Below are positions 25,699 to 34,220 of a stretch of DNA of 64,000 nucleotides, piece after piece. Origin of the DNA: UBA10349 sp003485905 (GTDB taxonomy: Bacteria > Pseudomonadota > Gammaproteobacteria > Arenicellales > Arenicellaceae); the NCBI GenBank assembly GCA_943787185.1, contig CALSLL010000001.1:682001-746000 (forward strand), given 5' to 3'. The notes beneath the pieces were generated by a model. That model was not told the DNA's origin, ran no database searches, and was given only the letters and a program-made list of their open reading frames with translations. Position 1 is the first letter of the stretch, and each line of letters starts with the position of its first letter. A program made the position numbers and the translations under genes.

Positions 25699-26304
25699 GT
25701 GAACCTTCTAATCGCAGATGACCACGCGCTGTTTAGACGCGGGCTAGCAGACTTTCTAGCGGACTACCCCGAATACAAGGTGGTTGCCGAGGCCAGTAAT
25801 GGCAAAGAGGTGCTGGATTACTTAGGTACCAGTGATGTGGATATTGCGCTGCTGGACGTCAACATGCCGGTGCATGATGGCTTCGAATTACTCGGTGCAA
25901 TACGCCACCAGGGCAAACAAACCAAGGTCATCATGCTAACCATGTACGACGAGGCCTTATACGCACGGCATGCCTTTGAATTGGGCGCTGATGGCTACCT
26001 CTTAAAAGACGATACCGAGGAGCAAATCATCGCGTGCCTGAACAAGGTCTCTAACGGAGAGCAGTATTGCAGTTTATCCAGCGTCGAAGATCTAGGAACC
26101 ATAGAACGTCACGAAACATTAAGCCCCACAGAAAAACGCGTGCTCGATTTGGTCGGCGCGGGCAAAAGCAGCTTTGAAATATCCGACATGTTAAGCGTGA
26201 GCGTAAGAACGATCGATAACCACCGATCACACATTGCCGCCAAGCTTGGACTTAAAGGCACCAACGCCCTCCTCAAATACGCAATTTCTAATCGGAATTC
26301 TTAA
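25699..26304 (+). CDS. NarL/FixJ-family response regulator
   Basis: A 201-aa two-domain regulator. The receiver domain has the acidic pair DD at 7-8, phospho-acceptor Asp53 in LLDVNMP, Thr in MLTMYD and Lys in YLLKDD. The C-terminal LuxR-type helix-turn-helix reads LSPTEKRVLDLVGAGKSSFEISDMLSVSVRTIDNHRSHIAAKLGLKG. The start is GTG. It follows the kinase gene closely and is its evident partner. Targets are unknown; the DUF6152 gene downstream is a candidate only by position. Confidence 0.93.
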   Translation: MNLLIADDHALFRRGLADFLADYPEYKVVAEASNGKEVLDYLGTSDVDIALLDVNMPVHDGFELLGAIRHQGKQTKVIMLTMYDEALYARHAFELGADGYLLKDDTEEQIIACLNKVSNGEQYCSLSSVEDLGTIERHETLSPTEKRVLDLVGAGKSSFEISDMLSVSVRTIDNHRSHIAAKLGLKGTNALLKYAISNRNS

Positions 26305-26313
26305 GACAGACTA

Positions 26314-26355
26314 TTGATCTTGATCAACTGGGTTTGCAAAAGACCTAGATAGAAT
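26314..26355 (+). promoter_or_regulatory. FNR/ANR-type class II promoter upstream of DUF6152
   Basis: TTGATCTTGATCAA (26314-26327) is a perfect match to the FNR/ANR consensus TTGAT-N4-ATCAA. A -10 box TAGAAT lies at 26350-26355. A start near 26362 puts the FNR centre at -41.5, the class II activation distance. The leader to the ATG at 26525 would be about 163 nt. Confidence 0.65.
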
Positions 26356-26524
26356 AAAAATTTAGAAAATCGTTAATTTGCTTAATAAGTTAATATCCTC
26401 GATTTATCCTTATTCCTCAGGGCAAAATGAGCGATAATAAATACCACTTGTAGCAAGAAACACAGTGCCAAAGATAGTGCCAAACATAGCACCCAAGAAA
26501 GTACGATAAATATAGGGAACCACA

Positions 26525-27556
26525 ATGCGTAAAATTATTAGCACCGGCCTCGCTCTAGGTTTGATCCTGAGCGCTTCGTTGACTCAGGCTCATCACTCAT
26601 TCTCAGCCACCTTTACCGAAGACGAAATTACGGTTGAGGGCTATGTAGAAAAAATGAGCTTCACCAATCCCCACGTCATCATCTATTTCAACACGACAGA
26701 TGAGAACGGCGAACCACAGCAATGGATGAGCGAAGGAAGCGCCGCAACCCTGTTGCGCAGAAGAGGCTGGAACGCCACATCGCTGGTTGAAGGTGACTAT
26801 ATCCGGGTCACCGGTAACTCAACCCGCAACGGCTCGCCGATGGTATCCATGGGCACTTTGAATCTGGTAGACCCAGCGACCGGCGCGATTGTTGGCGACC
26901 CTGCCGGGGAAGCCGTCGAAGTGATCGCCGCCGAACATAGCATCCCGATGCTTAGACCCGACGGCTTACCCAATCTCACCGGAGCCTGGACTAACGCAAT
27001 TCGCAATCCCGGTAGTGCACGCAGGCGCAATCGCACGCCTTTGCCATTTAATGAGGCAGGTGCAGCGCTACAAGCAGAGTACGATCCGATCATTGATCCT
27101 CAAGTGCAGTGCGAACCTCCGGGTTTAGTGCGTCAGTCTGGGTTTACACCACACCCTTACAGGATCCAACAATTTGATGATCACGTGATTATTTCTTACG
27201 AAGAGTACGGCAGCGTAAGAACCATCTATTTTGATGATCGGGATCTGGTGGGCGGCGAGCATACGCATTTGGGGCAATCGATCGCCCGCTACGAAGGCGA
27301 AAAGCTGATCATCGAATCAAGCCATTTGCTTGGTAATCTCACAAGCCCGCAAGGCAACTACATCACTGATCAAACCACCACGGTTGAGACATACTATCGG
27401 GCAGAGGACGAAGACGGTCGCTCATTCCTGAATATGGAAATGGTCGTCACCGACCCTGGCCACTTAACCGCACCACATACCCTAAGCTCGAAAAAACCTT
27501 ATACGGCCGATTACGAGTTCATCGAGGTTGATTGCCACAAACCTTTGGCTTATTAA
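26525..27556 (+). CDS. DUF6152 family secreted protein, long form (paralogue 3)
   Basis: A 343-aa exported protein of unknown function. The signal peptide (MRKIISTGLALGLILSASLTQA) is followed by HHSFSATFTEDE. The family motif ITVEGYVEKMSFTNPHVIIYF lies at about residues 36-57, then DYIRVTGNSTRNGSPMV. The C-terminal part has EEYGSVRTIYF, THLGQSIARYEGEKLIIESS and YETYYRAEDEDG-like stretches parallel to paralogues 1 and 2. It has an AGGGA-type ribosome-binding site, an FNR-like promoter upstream and an intrinsic terminator downstream, so it is probably a single-gene unit. Confidence 0.82.
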   Translation: MRKIISTGLALGLILSASLTQAHHSFSATFTEDEITVEGYVEKMSFTNPHVIIYFNTTDENGEPQQWMSEGSAATLLRRRGWNATSLVEGDYIRVTGNSTRNGSPMVSMGTLNLVDPATGAIVGDPAGEAVEVIAAEHSIPMLRPDGLPNLTGAWTNAIRNPGSARRRNRTPLPFNEAGAALQAEYDPIIDPQVQCEPPGLVRQSGFTPHPYRIQQFDDHVIISYEEYGSVRTIYFDDRDLVGGEHTHLGQSIARYEGEKLIIESSHLLGNLTSPQGNYITDQTTTVETYYRAEDEDGRSFLNMEMVVTDPGHLTAPHTLSSKKPYTADYEFIEVDCHKPLAY

Positions 27557-27586
27557 AAAGCGGGTAGTTTCAGAACTGATGAACGA

Positions 27587-27612
27587 AAAGGCGCTCTCAA
27601 GAGCGCTTTTTT
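27587..27612 (+). terminator. Rho-independent terminator after DUF6152 paralogue 3
   Basis: GCGCTC-TCAA-GAGCGC (27591-27606) forms a 6-bp stem, with AAAA and G before it that extend pairing, followed by six Ts. It lies about 30 nt past the stop. Confidence 0.9.
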
Positions 27613-27714
27613 GTGGCTATCAATATTAGGTGTAGAATCGGCCGCCTAAAACACGCGAGACGAACCATCATGGCGCTTCGCTAAACAAATTAATTACGGG
27701 AACCACGCGTAATT

Positions 27715-28149
27715 ATGGATCGAAAAATGAAGAGAATAATAGTTGCTGTTTGTTTGGCGCTTTATACAATCTCTGGTTCTACGCATCATGTCCGGTTCGA
27801 GTTTTTCGATACCGACACGACAATAGAAATCGAAGGCCGGGTAAGCAGCTTGAAGTGGTCTAACCCCCACGTTCTGTTGGGAATATCAGTCACTAGCGCG
27901 ACTGGTGAAACAGGGGTTTGGCGTGCGGAGTTCGCTGCACTTAACGCATTCAGAAACCGTGGTATTACCGAGCCCGTTGTTGAGGTTGGTGAAAAAGTAG
28001 TGCTGTATGGCTACCCCGCTCGTGAAGGTCACCTCGAAATATCCGCTTTAAACCTATTACGCGAAGACGGCACCGAAATATTGCTCAGTAGTAATGCACT
28101 ACCCTACTTCGCCTCACGCACCATTCAAACCTGGAGTTGTCAGGACTAG
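27715..28149 (+). CDS. DUF6152 family secreted protein, short form (paralogue 4)
   Basis: A 144-aa version holding only the N-terminal DUF6152 module. The signal peptide (MKRIIVAVCLALYTISGST, from the second ATG at 27727) precedes HHVRFEFFDTD; the motif IEIEGRVSSLKWSNPHVLLGI follows, then VGEKVVLYGYPAREGHLEISALNLL. The 200-residue second region of the long forms is absent, so this may be the minimal functional unit. Either ATG (27715 or 27727) could start it; neither has a strong ribosome-binding site. Function is unknown. Confidence 0.78.
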   Translation: MDRKMKRIIVAVCLALYTISGSTHHVRFEFFDTDTTIEIEGRVSSLKWSNPHVLLGISVTSATGETGVWRAEFAALNAFRNRGITEPVVEVGEKVVLYGYPAREGHLEISALNLLREDGTEILLSSNALPYFASRTIQTWSCQD

Positions 28150-28337
28150 GTATTCATCGTTGTGCACATAAGCAACATTTAGTAACCAAACATCCATTGT
28201 TACGCAATGCCATTGAAAATCTACCAGCGCAGGCGCACACTCAGTAGAGCCTTTAAATTAGCTTAAGCCAAAGCCTTTAAACGTCACGCATATGATTAAT
28301 CCGTGCATTTGAAAGCAAAGGGAGACCTGCAAACCAT

Positions 28338-29609
28338 ATGAGCCCTTCAGATAACAGAATTGAATGCCCCAACTGCGGGCAAGATATCGATGTAAACGAG
28401 ATTCTGTATCACAAGCTGGATGACGATCTAAAAAAGAAATACAACGACCAGCTGGCGCAAGAAACCCAAAAGCTCAAACAGCAGCAAACTGAGATCAACC
28501 AAAAGCTCAGCGCCATTGAAGAAAAAGAAGCTGCCATTCAGGCGCAAATAGCCGAAGGCATTACCGCGCAACTGGGCACCGAGCGTGAACAAATTAAAGC
28601 GCAAGAAAAAGCCAAAGCCGCAAAAGAACAAGCCGAAAGCACCAAGCTGCTGCAACAAGAACTGGCCGAGCAAAACACCAAGCTGCAAGAGCTAAACAAA
28701 ACCAAAGCCGAGTTCGCAAAACTACAACGCGAAAAAGACCAGCTTAAAGACAGCCTGGAAGCGGAGAACCAACAAAAGCTCAATAAACTTATAGGCGAAG
28801 AGCGTGAAAAAATCAGCAAAGCGGAAGCCGATAAAAACGCCCTTAAGGTGAGCGAAAAAGACCACGTTATTAACCAGCTAAAAGAACAGCTGACCATGGC
28901 ACAACGTAAAGCCGAGCAAGGCTCTATGCAAATCCAGGGCGAAGTACAAGAACTCGCCATAGAAGAGTGGCTGGCCCAGCAGTTCCCACTGGACGCCATA
29001 GAAGAAATTAAAAAAGGCGCGCAAGGCGGCGACTGCCTGCAAATAGTGAACACCCGCGAAACACAAAACTGCGGCTCTATTTATTACGAGAGCAAACGCA
29101 CCAAAGCCTTCCAACCCAGTTGGATAGAAAAATTCAAGAACGATATTCGCGATAAAAACGCCGGTATTGGCGTGCTGGTAACCGAAGCCATGCCACAAGA
29201 CATGGACCGCATGGGTATGCGCGAAGGCATCTGGATTTGCACGTTCGATGAATTCAAAGGCCTGTGCCAGGTGCTACGCCAAAGCATTGTTTTGATCAAT
29301 GACGCCACCGCCAGCCAAGAGAACAAAGGCGACAAAATGGAAATGCTCTACAGCTTTTTAACCGGCAATGAATTCCGCCTGCAAGTAGAAGGCATCGTCG
29401 AAGGCTTCACCCAAATGCAAACCGACCTGGAAAGCGAAAAACGCGCCATTCAATCCGCTTGGAAAAAACGCGAAAAACAAATCGAAAAAGTACTCAACAA
29501 CACCATCCACATGCACAGCTCCATTAAGGGCATTGCAGGGGCAGCGATACAGTCGGTGCTGTTGTTGGAGTTAGAAGACCCAAACAAAAGTGATACAGAG
29601 AATGAATAA
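28338..29609 (+). CDS. DUF2130 family protein
   Basis: A 423-aa protein. It begins with a zinc-ribbon-like ECPNCGQDIDV, followed by a long charged coiled coil (about residues 30-195, rich in Lys, Glu, Gln and Ala), then a globular C-terminal domain: IQGEVQELAIEEWLAQQFPLD, GGDCLQIVNTRETQNCGSIYYESKRTKAFQPSWIEKFKND and VTEAMPQDMDRMG, which resembles PD-(D/E)xK nuclease cores (E..K near YYESKRT). DUF2130 genes are often found beside type I restriction genes, and here an hsdM fragment overlaps its 3' end. Role unknown; a nuclease-linked function is inference. Confidence 0.85.
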   Translation: MSPSDNRIECPNCGQDIDVNEILYHKLDDDLKKKYNDQLAQETQKLKQQQTEINQKLSAIEEKEAAIQAQIAEGITAQLGTEREQIKAQEKAKAAKEQAESTKLLQQELAEQNTKLQELNKTKAEFAKLQREKDQLKDSLEAENQQKLNKLIGEEREKISKAEADKNALKVSEKDHVINQLKEQLTMAQRKAEQGSMQIQGEVQELAIEEWLAQQFPLDAIEEIKKGAQGGDCLQIVNTRETQNCGSIYYESKRTKAFQPSWIEKFKNDIRDKNAGIGVLVTEAMPQDMDRMGMREGIWICTFDEFKGLCQVLRQSIVLINDATASQENKGDKMEMLYSFLTGNEFRLQVEGIVEGFTQMQTDLESEKRAIQSAWKKREKQIEKVLNNTIHMHSSIKGIAGAAIQSVLLLELEDPNKSDTENE

Positions 29610-29853
29610 AGAAAGCCTGCCAAAGAAAAGTAAATTGCTAGAATCCTGGGTCTGGGATGCTACCTGCTCCATTCGCAGCGCCAAGTACGCGCCGAAATAC
29701 AAGGACTACAGTATCCCCCTCGCCTTCACCAAGCGCCTCTGCGACGTCCTCGATGACGAGCTGAACCGCATCGCCGACAACATTATCGGGTGGAAGGAAG
29801 AGGGGAAACTAAACCGCATCGTCGATCATGATTCATTTAATTTAGCCGCCTGA
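29602..29853 (+). pseudogene. hsdM: Truncated hsdM (type I restriction-modification methyltransferase) N-terminal fragment
   Basis: The 83-aa product KLLESWVWDATCSIRSAKYAPKYKDY and PLAFTKRLCDVLDDELNRIADN is the start of HsdM (family form LESWxWDAACSIRGAKDAPKYKDYILPLIFxKRLCDVxDDEL), whose full length is about 500 aa. The catalytic NPPF region is absent; after about residue 60 the text (IIGWKEEGKLNRIVDHDSF) no longer matches and soon stops. No hsdS or hsdR follows. The ATG overlaps the DUF2130 3' end by 8 nt. It is most likely a deletion remnant of a type I system, unless it survives as a regulatory peptide. Confidence 0.8.
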
Positions 29854-29892
29854 ACTTCTAACCCGAGATAATGGATTCCGCGTTAATCAAAT

Positions 29893-30171
29893 ATGAATGC
29901 TGATAAAACAATTCAAAACTGCCAGTTAAAAGTAAAAATTGATTGCCCAAAAACTTGGGGCAATCTTGAGCCCACCAGCAGTAAGGATGTTCGCTTTTGC
30001 AGATCTTGTAGCAACAAGGTCTACTATTGCATTTCAGATGATGAAGCTATAAAGCATGCAGAGCTGGGCAATTGCATTGCTATAGAAATACCCAGTGAAG
30101 AAAAGTTCTCGAGAATATTCATTGGGGAAGTTGAAAGTACTTACCCAATTAAACCAGAACCCAGTGAATGA
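29893..30171 (+). CDS. Small cysteine-rich protein of unknown function
   Basis: A 92-aa cytoplasmic protein. The spacing CPKTWGNLEPTSSKDVRFC, CRSCSNKVYYC and HAELGNCIAIEI looks like a conserved zinc-ribbon-like small family (C-P-x-x-W ... R-x-C-x-x-C ... V-Y-x-C ... H-A-x-x-G-x-C) that I have seen in diverse bacteria but cannot name. It has no signal peptide. It starts 40 nt after the hsdM fragment and may have been carried with it. Function is unknown. Confidence 0.65.
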   Translation: MNADKTIQNCQLKVKIDCPKTWGNLEPTSSKDVRFCRSCSNKVYYCISDDEAIKHAELGNCIAIEIPSEEKFSRIFIGEVESTYPIKPEPSE

Positions 30172-30207
30172 CCGCTTTGAGCAATTAGCCGCTAGTGGAT
30201 TAAAGAA

Positions 30208-30666
30208 TTAATTTACACTACCGCTTCGCGAAGCGCTGTTTAAGCCGTTTGTTATAAATTCTGACCAGACCTCATTAGGCTTCCAAATATTGGATAAATG
30301 ACCCTCGGCCGCTTCCTTAGGCATGTTTAGGTAAATTATATTGTAGAGGTACAAGAACGCTGACACTCGCATGTTTAATGCGCAATGAACCCAAACTTTA
30401 TTGGTGGATTGCTGCTGCATTATGCTCGCGAATATATTGAATTGTTCTTGAGTAGGATTGTTCCATAGGACTGGGATATGGATATAAGAAAGCCCTAAAT
30501 TGGTAACAATATCCCCCTCATTGATTATTGCTTTCTCTGAGGTGACGAGAGCCAAATTGATAACTGTGTTGTAGCCTAATGCTGCAATTTCTTGAAAGTC
30601 ATTTTCGGTAGGCTGACCAGAAGAAGCTATTCTCTCAGAGACTTGATAATAATTTATGATTGCCAT
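30208..30666 (-). CDS. Protein-tyrosine-phosphatase-like family protein
   Basis: A 152-aa protein of the small dual-specificity/DUF442-like phosphatase group: ISSxGQPT-type start (RIASSGQPTENDFQEIAALGY), VINLAL, YIHIPVLWNNPT and the loop VHCALNMRVSAFLYLY. The loop reads Cys-x4-Arg, one residue shorter than the usual Cys-x5-Arg of tyrosine phosphatases, so activity cannot be assumed. It lies 24 nt downstream of malate synthase G on the same strand and is probably in the same transcript. Its target is unknown. Confidence 0.75.
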   Translation of the reverse strand: MAIINYYQVSERIASSGQPTENDFQEIAALGYNTVINLALVTSEKAIINEGDIVTNLGLSYIHIPVLWNNPTQEQFNIFASIMQQQSTNKVWVHCALNMRVSAFLYLYNIIYLNMPKEAAEGHLSNIWKPNEVWSEFITNGLNSASRSGSVN

Positions 30667-30689
30667 GTGTCTATGCCCTCTCCATTAGT

Positions 30690-32870
30690 CTATTTCGCTT
30701 CGAGTCGCCTGGTGTGCAATATAGGCTCGGTATAACCAGACGGTTGAGTACGGCCCTTAAACACCAGATCGCAAGCGGCCTTAAAGGCAATACTGTTGTC
30801 GAAATCAGGTGACATATTCCGGTAGTTGGGGTCGCCTGAATTTTGCGTATCCACCACCGCTGCCATCCGTTGCATGGTTTCCAGCACTTGCGCCTCGCTA
30901 CAAATGCTGTGACGCAGCCAGTTAGCAATGTGTTGACTCGAAATACGCAGCGTCGCCCGGTCTTCCATCAGGTTAACGTTGTTGATGTCGGGCACTTTGG
31001 AACAACCAATACCCTGTTCGACCCAACGCACTACGTAGCCAAGAATTCCCTGCGCATTGTTATCCAGTTCGTTTTGTATTTCCTTGGGGGTCAACACTCG
31101 GTCACCTAACAGCGGGATACTAAGAATATCGTCCAGGCTGGCGCGTGGGCGTTTAGCAAGTTCTTGTTGGCGATCTGAAACCTTTACCTGATGATAATGG
31201 ATTGCATGCAGGGTGGCCGCTGTGGGTGAGGGTACCCATGCCGTGCTCGCACCTGCCATAGGGTGAGCTTGCTTGGTATCCATCATTTGCTTCATTTGGT
31301 CGGGCATTGCCCACATGCCTTTACCGATTTGCGCTATGCCTTGAAAATCGGTCTCAAGGCCAATATCCACATTCCAATCCTCATAAGCGGCAATCCATTT
31401 TTCGCCTTTAATGTCGGCTTTTGGTAGAAACGGACCAGCCTCCATTGAGGTATGCATCTCGTCGCCGGTACGGTCCAAAAAGCCGGTATTGATGAACACC
31501 ACCCGGTTTGCCACCGCGCGTATGCATTCCTTCAAATTTACCGTGGTGCGACGTTCTTCATCCATTATGCCGATTTTTATTGTATTGGCAGCAAGGCCGA
31601 GGGATTGTTCCACGCGAGAGAAAATCTCACCGCTAAAGGCAACCTCCTCGGGTCCATGCATTTTCGGTTTCACAATATAGATGGAACCGGTTCGGGAGTT
31701 TTTCAGCGCGCCTTTATGATCAGAATTATTCAGGTCATGCCTGGCAATCAGACCGGTGAACATTGCGTCCATGATGCCCTCATAGACCTCATTACCTTGC
31801 TGATCGAGGATTGCTGGATTGGTCATAAGGTGACCAACATTACGAATCATCAGCAGACTGCGACCAGGCAAAGTCAACGAACCGCCGCCAGGCACGCTGT
31901 AGTTTCGATCCAGGTGTAAACGTCTGCTTATCGGCTTGCCGTTTTTTTCAAAAGTATCTTGCAGGTCACCCTTCATCAACCCAAGCAGGTTGCGATAAAC
32001 CAGGTTTTTGTCTGTAGCGTCTACCGCGGCGATCGAGTCTTCGAAGTCCAGGATGGTGGTGATGGCCGCTTCCATCACCACGTCTTTGAGCCCTGAGGGG
32101 TTGGTTTTGCCAATCAGATGTTCGCGGTCTATCTGAATTTCTATGTGCAAACCATTATTACGGAACAATACTGCCGTCAATTCACCGTGTTCGGTATAAC
32201 CCACAAACTGCGACGGGTTGCTTAGCGCCGTACTAACGTCATTAGCCAAATTTACTATCAGCTCGTTGCCTTTAAGCGAGTAGCTGGTCACATCGGCATG
32301 CGATCCGCTGGCCAGTGGTATTGCTGTATCCAGAACGCCAGCAGCGTATTTGATTACCGCCGCGCCGCGAACTGGATTGTAGTGTTCAGATTGTTCCTGC
32401 CCGTGCTCCTGTGAAATAACATCGCTTCCGTATAACGCGTCGTACAAACTTCCCCAGCGTGCGTTAGCCGCATTAAGCGCGAAGCGGGCATTAGAAACCG
32501 GTACTACAAGTTGTGGGCCGGCCGTGGAGGCGATTTCAGCATCAACATTGGCGGTGGCGATTTTGAAATCATCGCCCTCAGGCAACAAATAACCAATATC
32601 CTTGAGAAACTGTTTGTAGGCGGCCATGTCCTGCGGATGACTTTTTTGGTCGCCATTCTCGCGCTGGTGCCATGCATCAATCTTTGCCTGTATATCGTCC
32701 CGCTTTTTTAACAAGGCGATATTTTTTGGCGTCAGATCGTTAACGATTTGTGCAAAAGCCGTCCAAAATGTTTCTGGACTTATACCGGTTCCAGGCGCGA
32801 TCTCGTTAGCAACTAAATCAACCAGTACATTGGCAACCTGCAGGTCGCCTATTTGGGTTCTTTCGGTCAC
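30690..32870 (-). CDS. glcB: Malate synthase G
   Basis: The enzyme condenses glyoxylate with acetyl-CoA to malate, using glyoxylate from the glyoxylate shunt or glycolate oxidation. The 726-aa length fits the monomeric G isoform. Recognisable stretches are ISPETFWTAF, ARWGSLYDALYGSDVI, VVMEAAITTILDFEDSIAAVDATDK, RSLLMIRNVGHLMTNPAI, GSIYIVKPKMHGPEEVAF, GIMDEERRTTVNLKECI and FINTGFLDRTGDEMHTSM. The start is GTG. A phosphatase-like gene follows. Isocitrate lyase is not in the window. Confidence 0.97.
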   Translation of the reverse strand: MTERTQIGDLQVANVLVDLVANEIAPGTGISPETFWTAFAQIVNDLTPKNIALLKKRDDIQAKIDAWHQRENGDQKSHPQDMAAYKQFLKDIGYLLPEGDDFKIATANVDAEIASTAGPQLVVPVSNARFALNAANARWGSLYDALYGSDVISQEHGQEQSEHYNPVRGAAVIKYAAGVLDTAIPLASGSHADVTSYSLKGNELIVNLANDVSTALSNPSQFVGYTEHGELTAVLFRNNGLHIEIQIDREHLIGKTNPSGLKDVVMEAAITTILDFEDSIAAVDATDKNLVYRNLLGLMKGDLQDTFEKNGKPISRRLHLDRNYSVPGGGSLTLPGRSLLMIRNVGHLMTNPAILDQQGNEVYEGIMDAMFTGLIARHDLNNSDHKGALKNSRTGSIYIVKPKMHGPEEVAFSGEIFSRVEQSLGLAANTIKIGIMDEERRTTVNLKECIRAVANRVVFINTGFLDRTGDEMHTSMEAGPFLPKADIKGEKWIAAYEDWNVDIGLETDFQGIAQIGKGMWAMPDQMKQMMDTKQAHPMAGASTAWVPSPTAATLHAIHYHQVKVSDRQQELAKRPRASLDDILSIPLLGDRVLTPKEIQNELDNNAQGILGYVVRWVEQGIGCSKVPDINNVNLMEDRATLRISSQHIANWLRHSICSEAQVLETMQRMAAVVDTQNSGDPNYRNMSPDFDNSIAFKAACDLVFKGRTQPSGYTEPILHTRRLEAK

Positions 32871-33079
32871 TTTATTTGTAAAACAGAAATCGGAACCAAT
32901 GGGTAAGACTCCCTTAAAATCACTTGCGTTCAGGCACTATAGCTAGGGTCAAAGCGACAATCAATGGGGTGAGACATTACGGTCGAATAGCACCTAGCCT
33001 TGTCAATTTCCTTGCACGTTTCCACCAGATGGCATGTGCTTTATACTTCTTATTAGTTTAATACACGCGGGAGCACTGT

Positions 33080-33562
33080 TTGAATCTGCTGACAACGTTG
33101 GAATCAACCGCCTTCTCGGAATGGGTTCTGACCTCCATGCTAGGTTTCCCGACCTTAATCGCACTTCATTCGATTGGAATGGCGATTGCCACTGGATTAT
33201 CTATTCTCGTCGCCCTTTATCTGAACCGGTTCTTGTCGGGAATGGCCGAAGAGCACCTACCAAGATTTCTGCATCTGGCGATGTTTGGATTCTCGTTAAA
33301 CCTGGTTACCGGACTTGCCCTCTTCGTGTCCAGAGGAGCAGACTACATTACTAGCATTACCTTTCTTGTAAAGATGTTGCTGGTACTGATTAGCGCAGTA
33401 ATCCTCGGTTGGCTCAGGCGCCACCTGATGAAACTCCTGAACGCCTCTAACGATTTATACGAGGATGTGCTAGCCCGAAAAGTATCGCTGTTGGGCATAG
33501 CGACCTGGGTTGGGGCGGTCATCGCCGGCCGGCTGATTGCCTACGTAGGGACACTGTATTGA
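33080..33562 (+). CDS. Small integral membrane protein (first of a pair)
   Basis: A 160-aa protein with about four hydrophobic segments (FPTLIALHSIGMAIATGLSI, LHLAMFGFSLNLVTGLALF, FLVKMLLVLISAVILGWL, VGAVIAGRLIAYVGTLY). Single histidines in segments 1 and 2 might bind haem, but this is speculative. The start is a TTG with GGGAG about 8 nt upstream. Its stop overlaps the ATG of the next gene (TGATG), so the two are translated together. I do not recognise a named family for this first member. Confidence 0.65.
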   Translation: MNLLTTLESTAFSEWVLTSMLGFPTLIALHSIGMAIATGLSILVALYLNRFLSGMAEEHLPRFLHLAMFGFSLNLVTGLALFVSRGADYITSITFLVKMLLVLISAVILGWLRRHLMKLLNASNDLYEDVLARKVSLLGIATWVGAVIAGRLIAYVGTLY

Positions 33563-34035
33563 TGCACCTGGAAAAATTTGCCTGGCTTGCCGAGACGCCA
33601 CTGGCAGATTGGGTTGTGTCTTCGGGAGTAATATGGCCGACGCTTGAATGTATTCATTTCGTCAGCCTGTGTTTCTTCATGGGTGGTCTGCTTATCATAG
33701 ACCTCAGGTTGACGGGGTTTTATCGAAGTAGCAGTACAGCGACGATGATTAAGGTTCTGCGTATTGTGCTCGCGGCGTTTTCGATAAATTTCATCACAGG
33801 AATATTGTTTTTTGCCGGCAACGCAGGCAAGTACATCGATAACCCCGCTTTTGAACTAAAACTAATGCTGATAGCTACTGCAGGTCTGAATGCTCTGTTT
33901 TACAAATTCAGCTTGTCCTACTTGCTGGATACTACCCAGGTCACGAGGACATCTGTATTCGTCGGGTATTTTTCGATATTGCTTTGGGCTGGCGTGATTA
34001 TCTGTGGCCGGATGATTACGTTTTATGCACGGTAG
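33562..34035 (+). CDS. Small integral membrane protein, DUF6644-like (second of a pair)
   Basis: A 157-aa protein with about four hydrophobic segments: WPTLECIHFVSLCFFMGGLLIIDLRLTGF, VLRIVLAAFSINFITGILFF, FELKLMLIATAGLNALFY and FSILLWAGVIICGRMITFY. The His in the first segment and the F-x-N-x-x-T-G-x-x-x-F pattern in the second parallel the upstream partner, so the two probably arose by duplication. The match to DUF6644 is by memory and moderate. Translationally coupled to the gene before it; role unknown. Confidence 0.65.
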   Translation: MHLEKFAWLAETPLADWVVSSGVIWPTLECIHFVSLCFFMGGLLIIDLRLTGFYRSSSTATMIKVLRIVLAAFSINFITGILFFAGNAGKYIDNPAFELKLMLIATAGLNALFYKFSLSYLLDTTQVTRTSVFVGYFSILLWAGVIICGRMITFYAR

Positions 34036-34220
34036 ATACTGCGAAAAATTAACAGTATTCGGCTTAAGATTTACAAAAACCAATAGGATCAGAATTCATT
34101 GAAATCATACTGATAAATGAGAAAGAGGAATCAATAAGTAGATGCTCAATTACTAAAGCACAAAAGACCGAGCAGTAGATTTTGACATCGGCATTTTCTG
34201 GCAAACTACGCCAGACTTGG

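Noticed and set aside
28538..29053. 171-codon minus-strand frame opposite DUF2130
   Set aside because: Its Ser/Leu-rich text is what the reverse strand of a Lys/Glu/Gln coiled coil gives; no start signal or motif.
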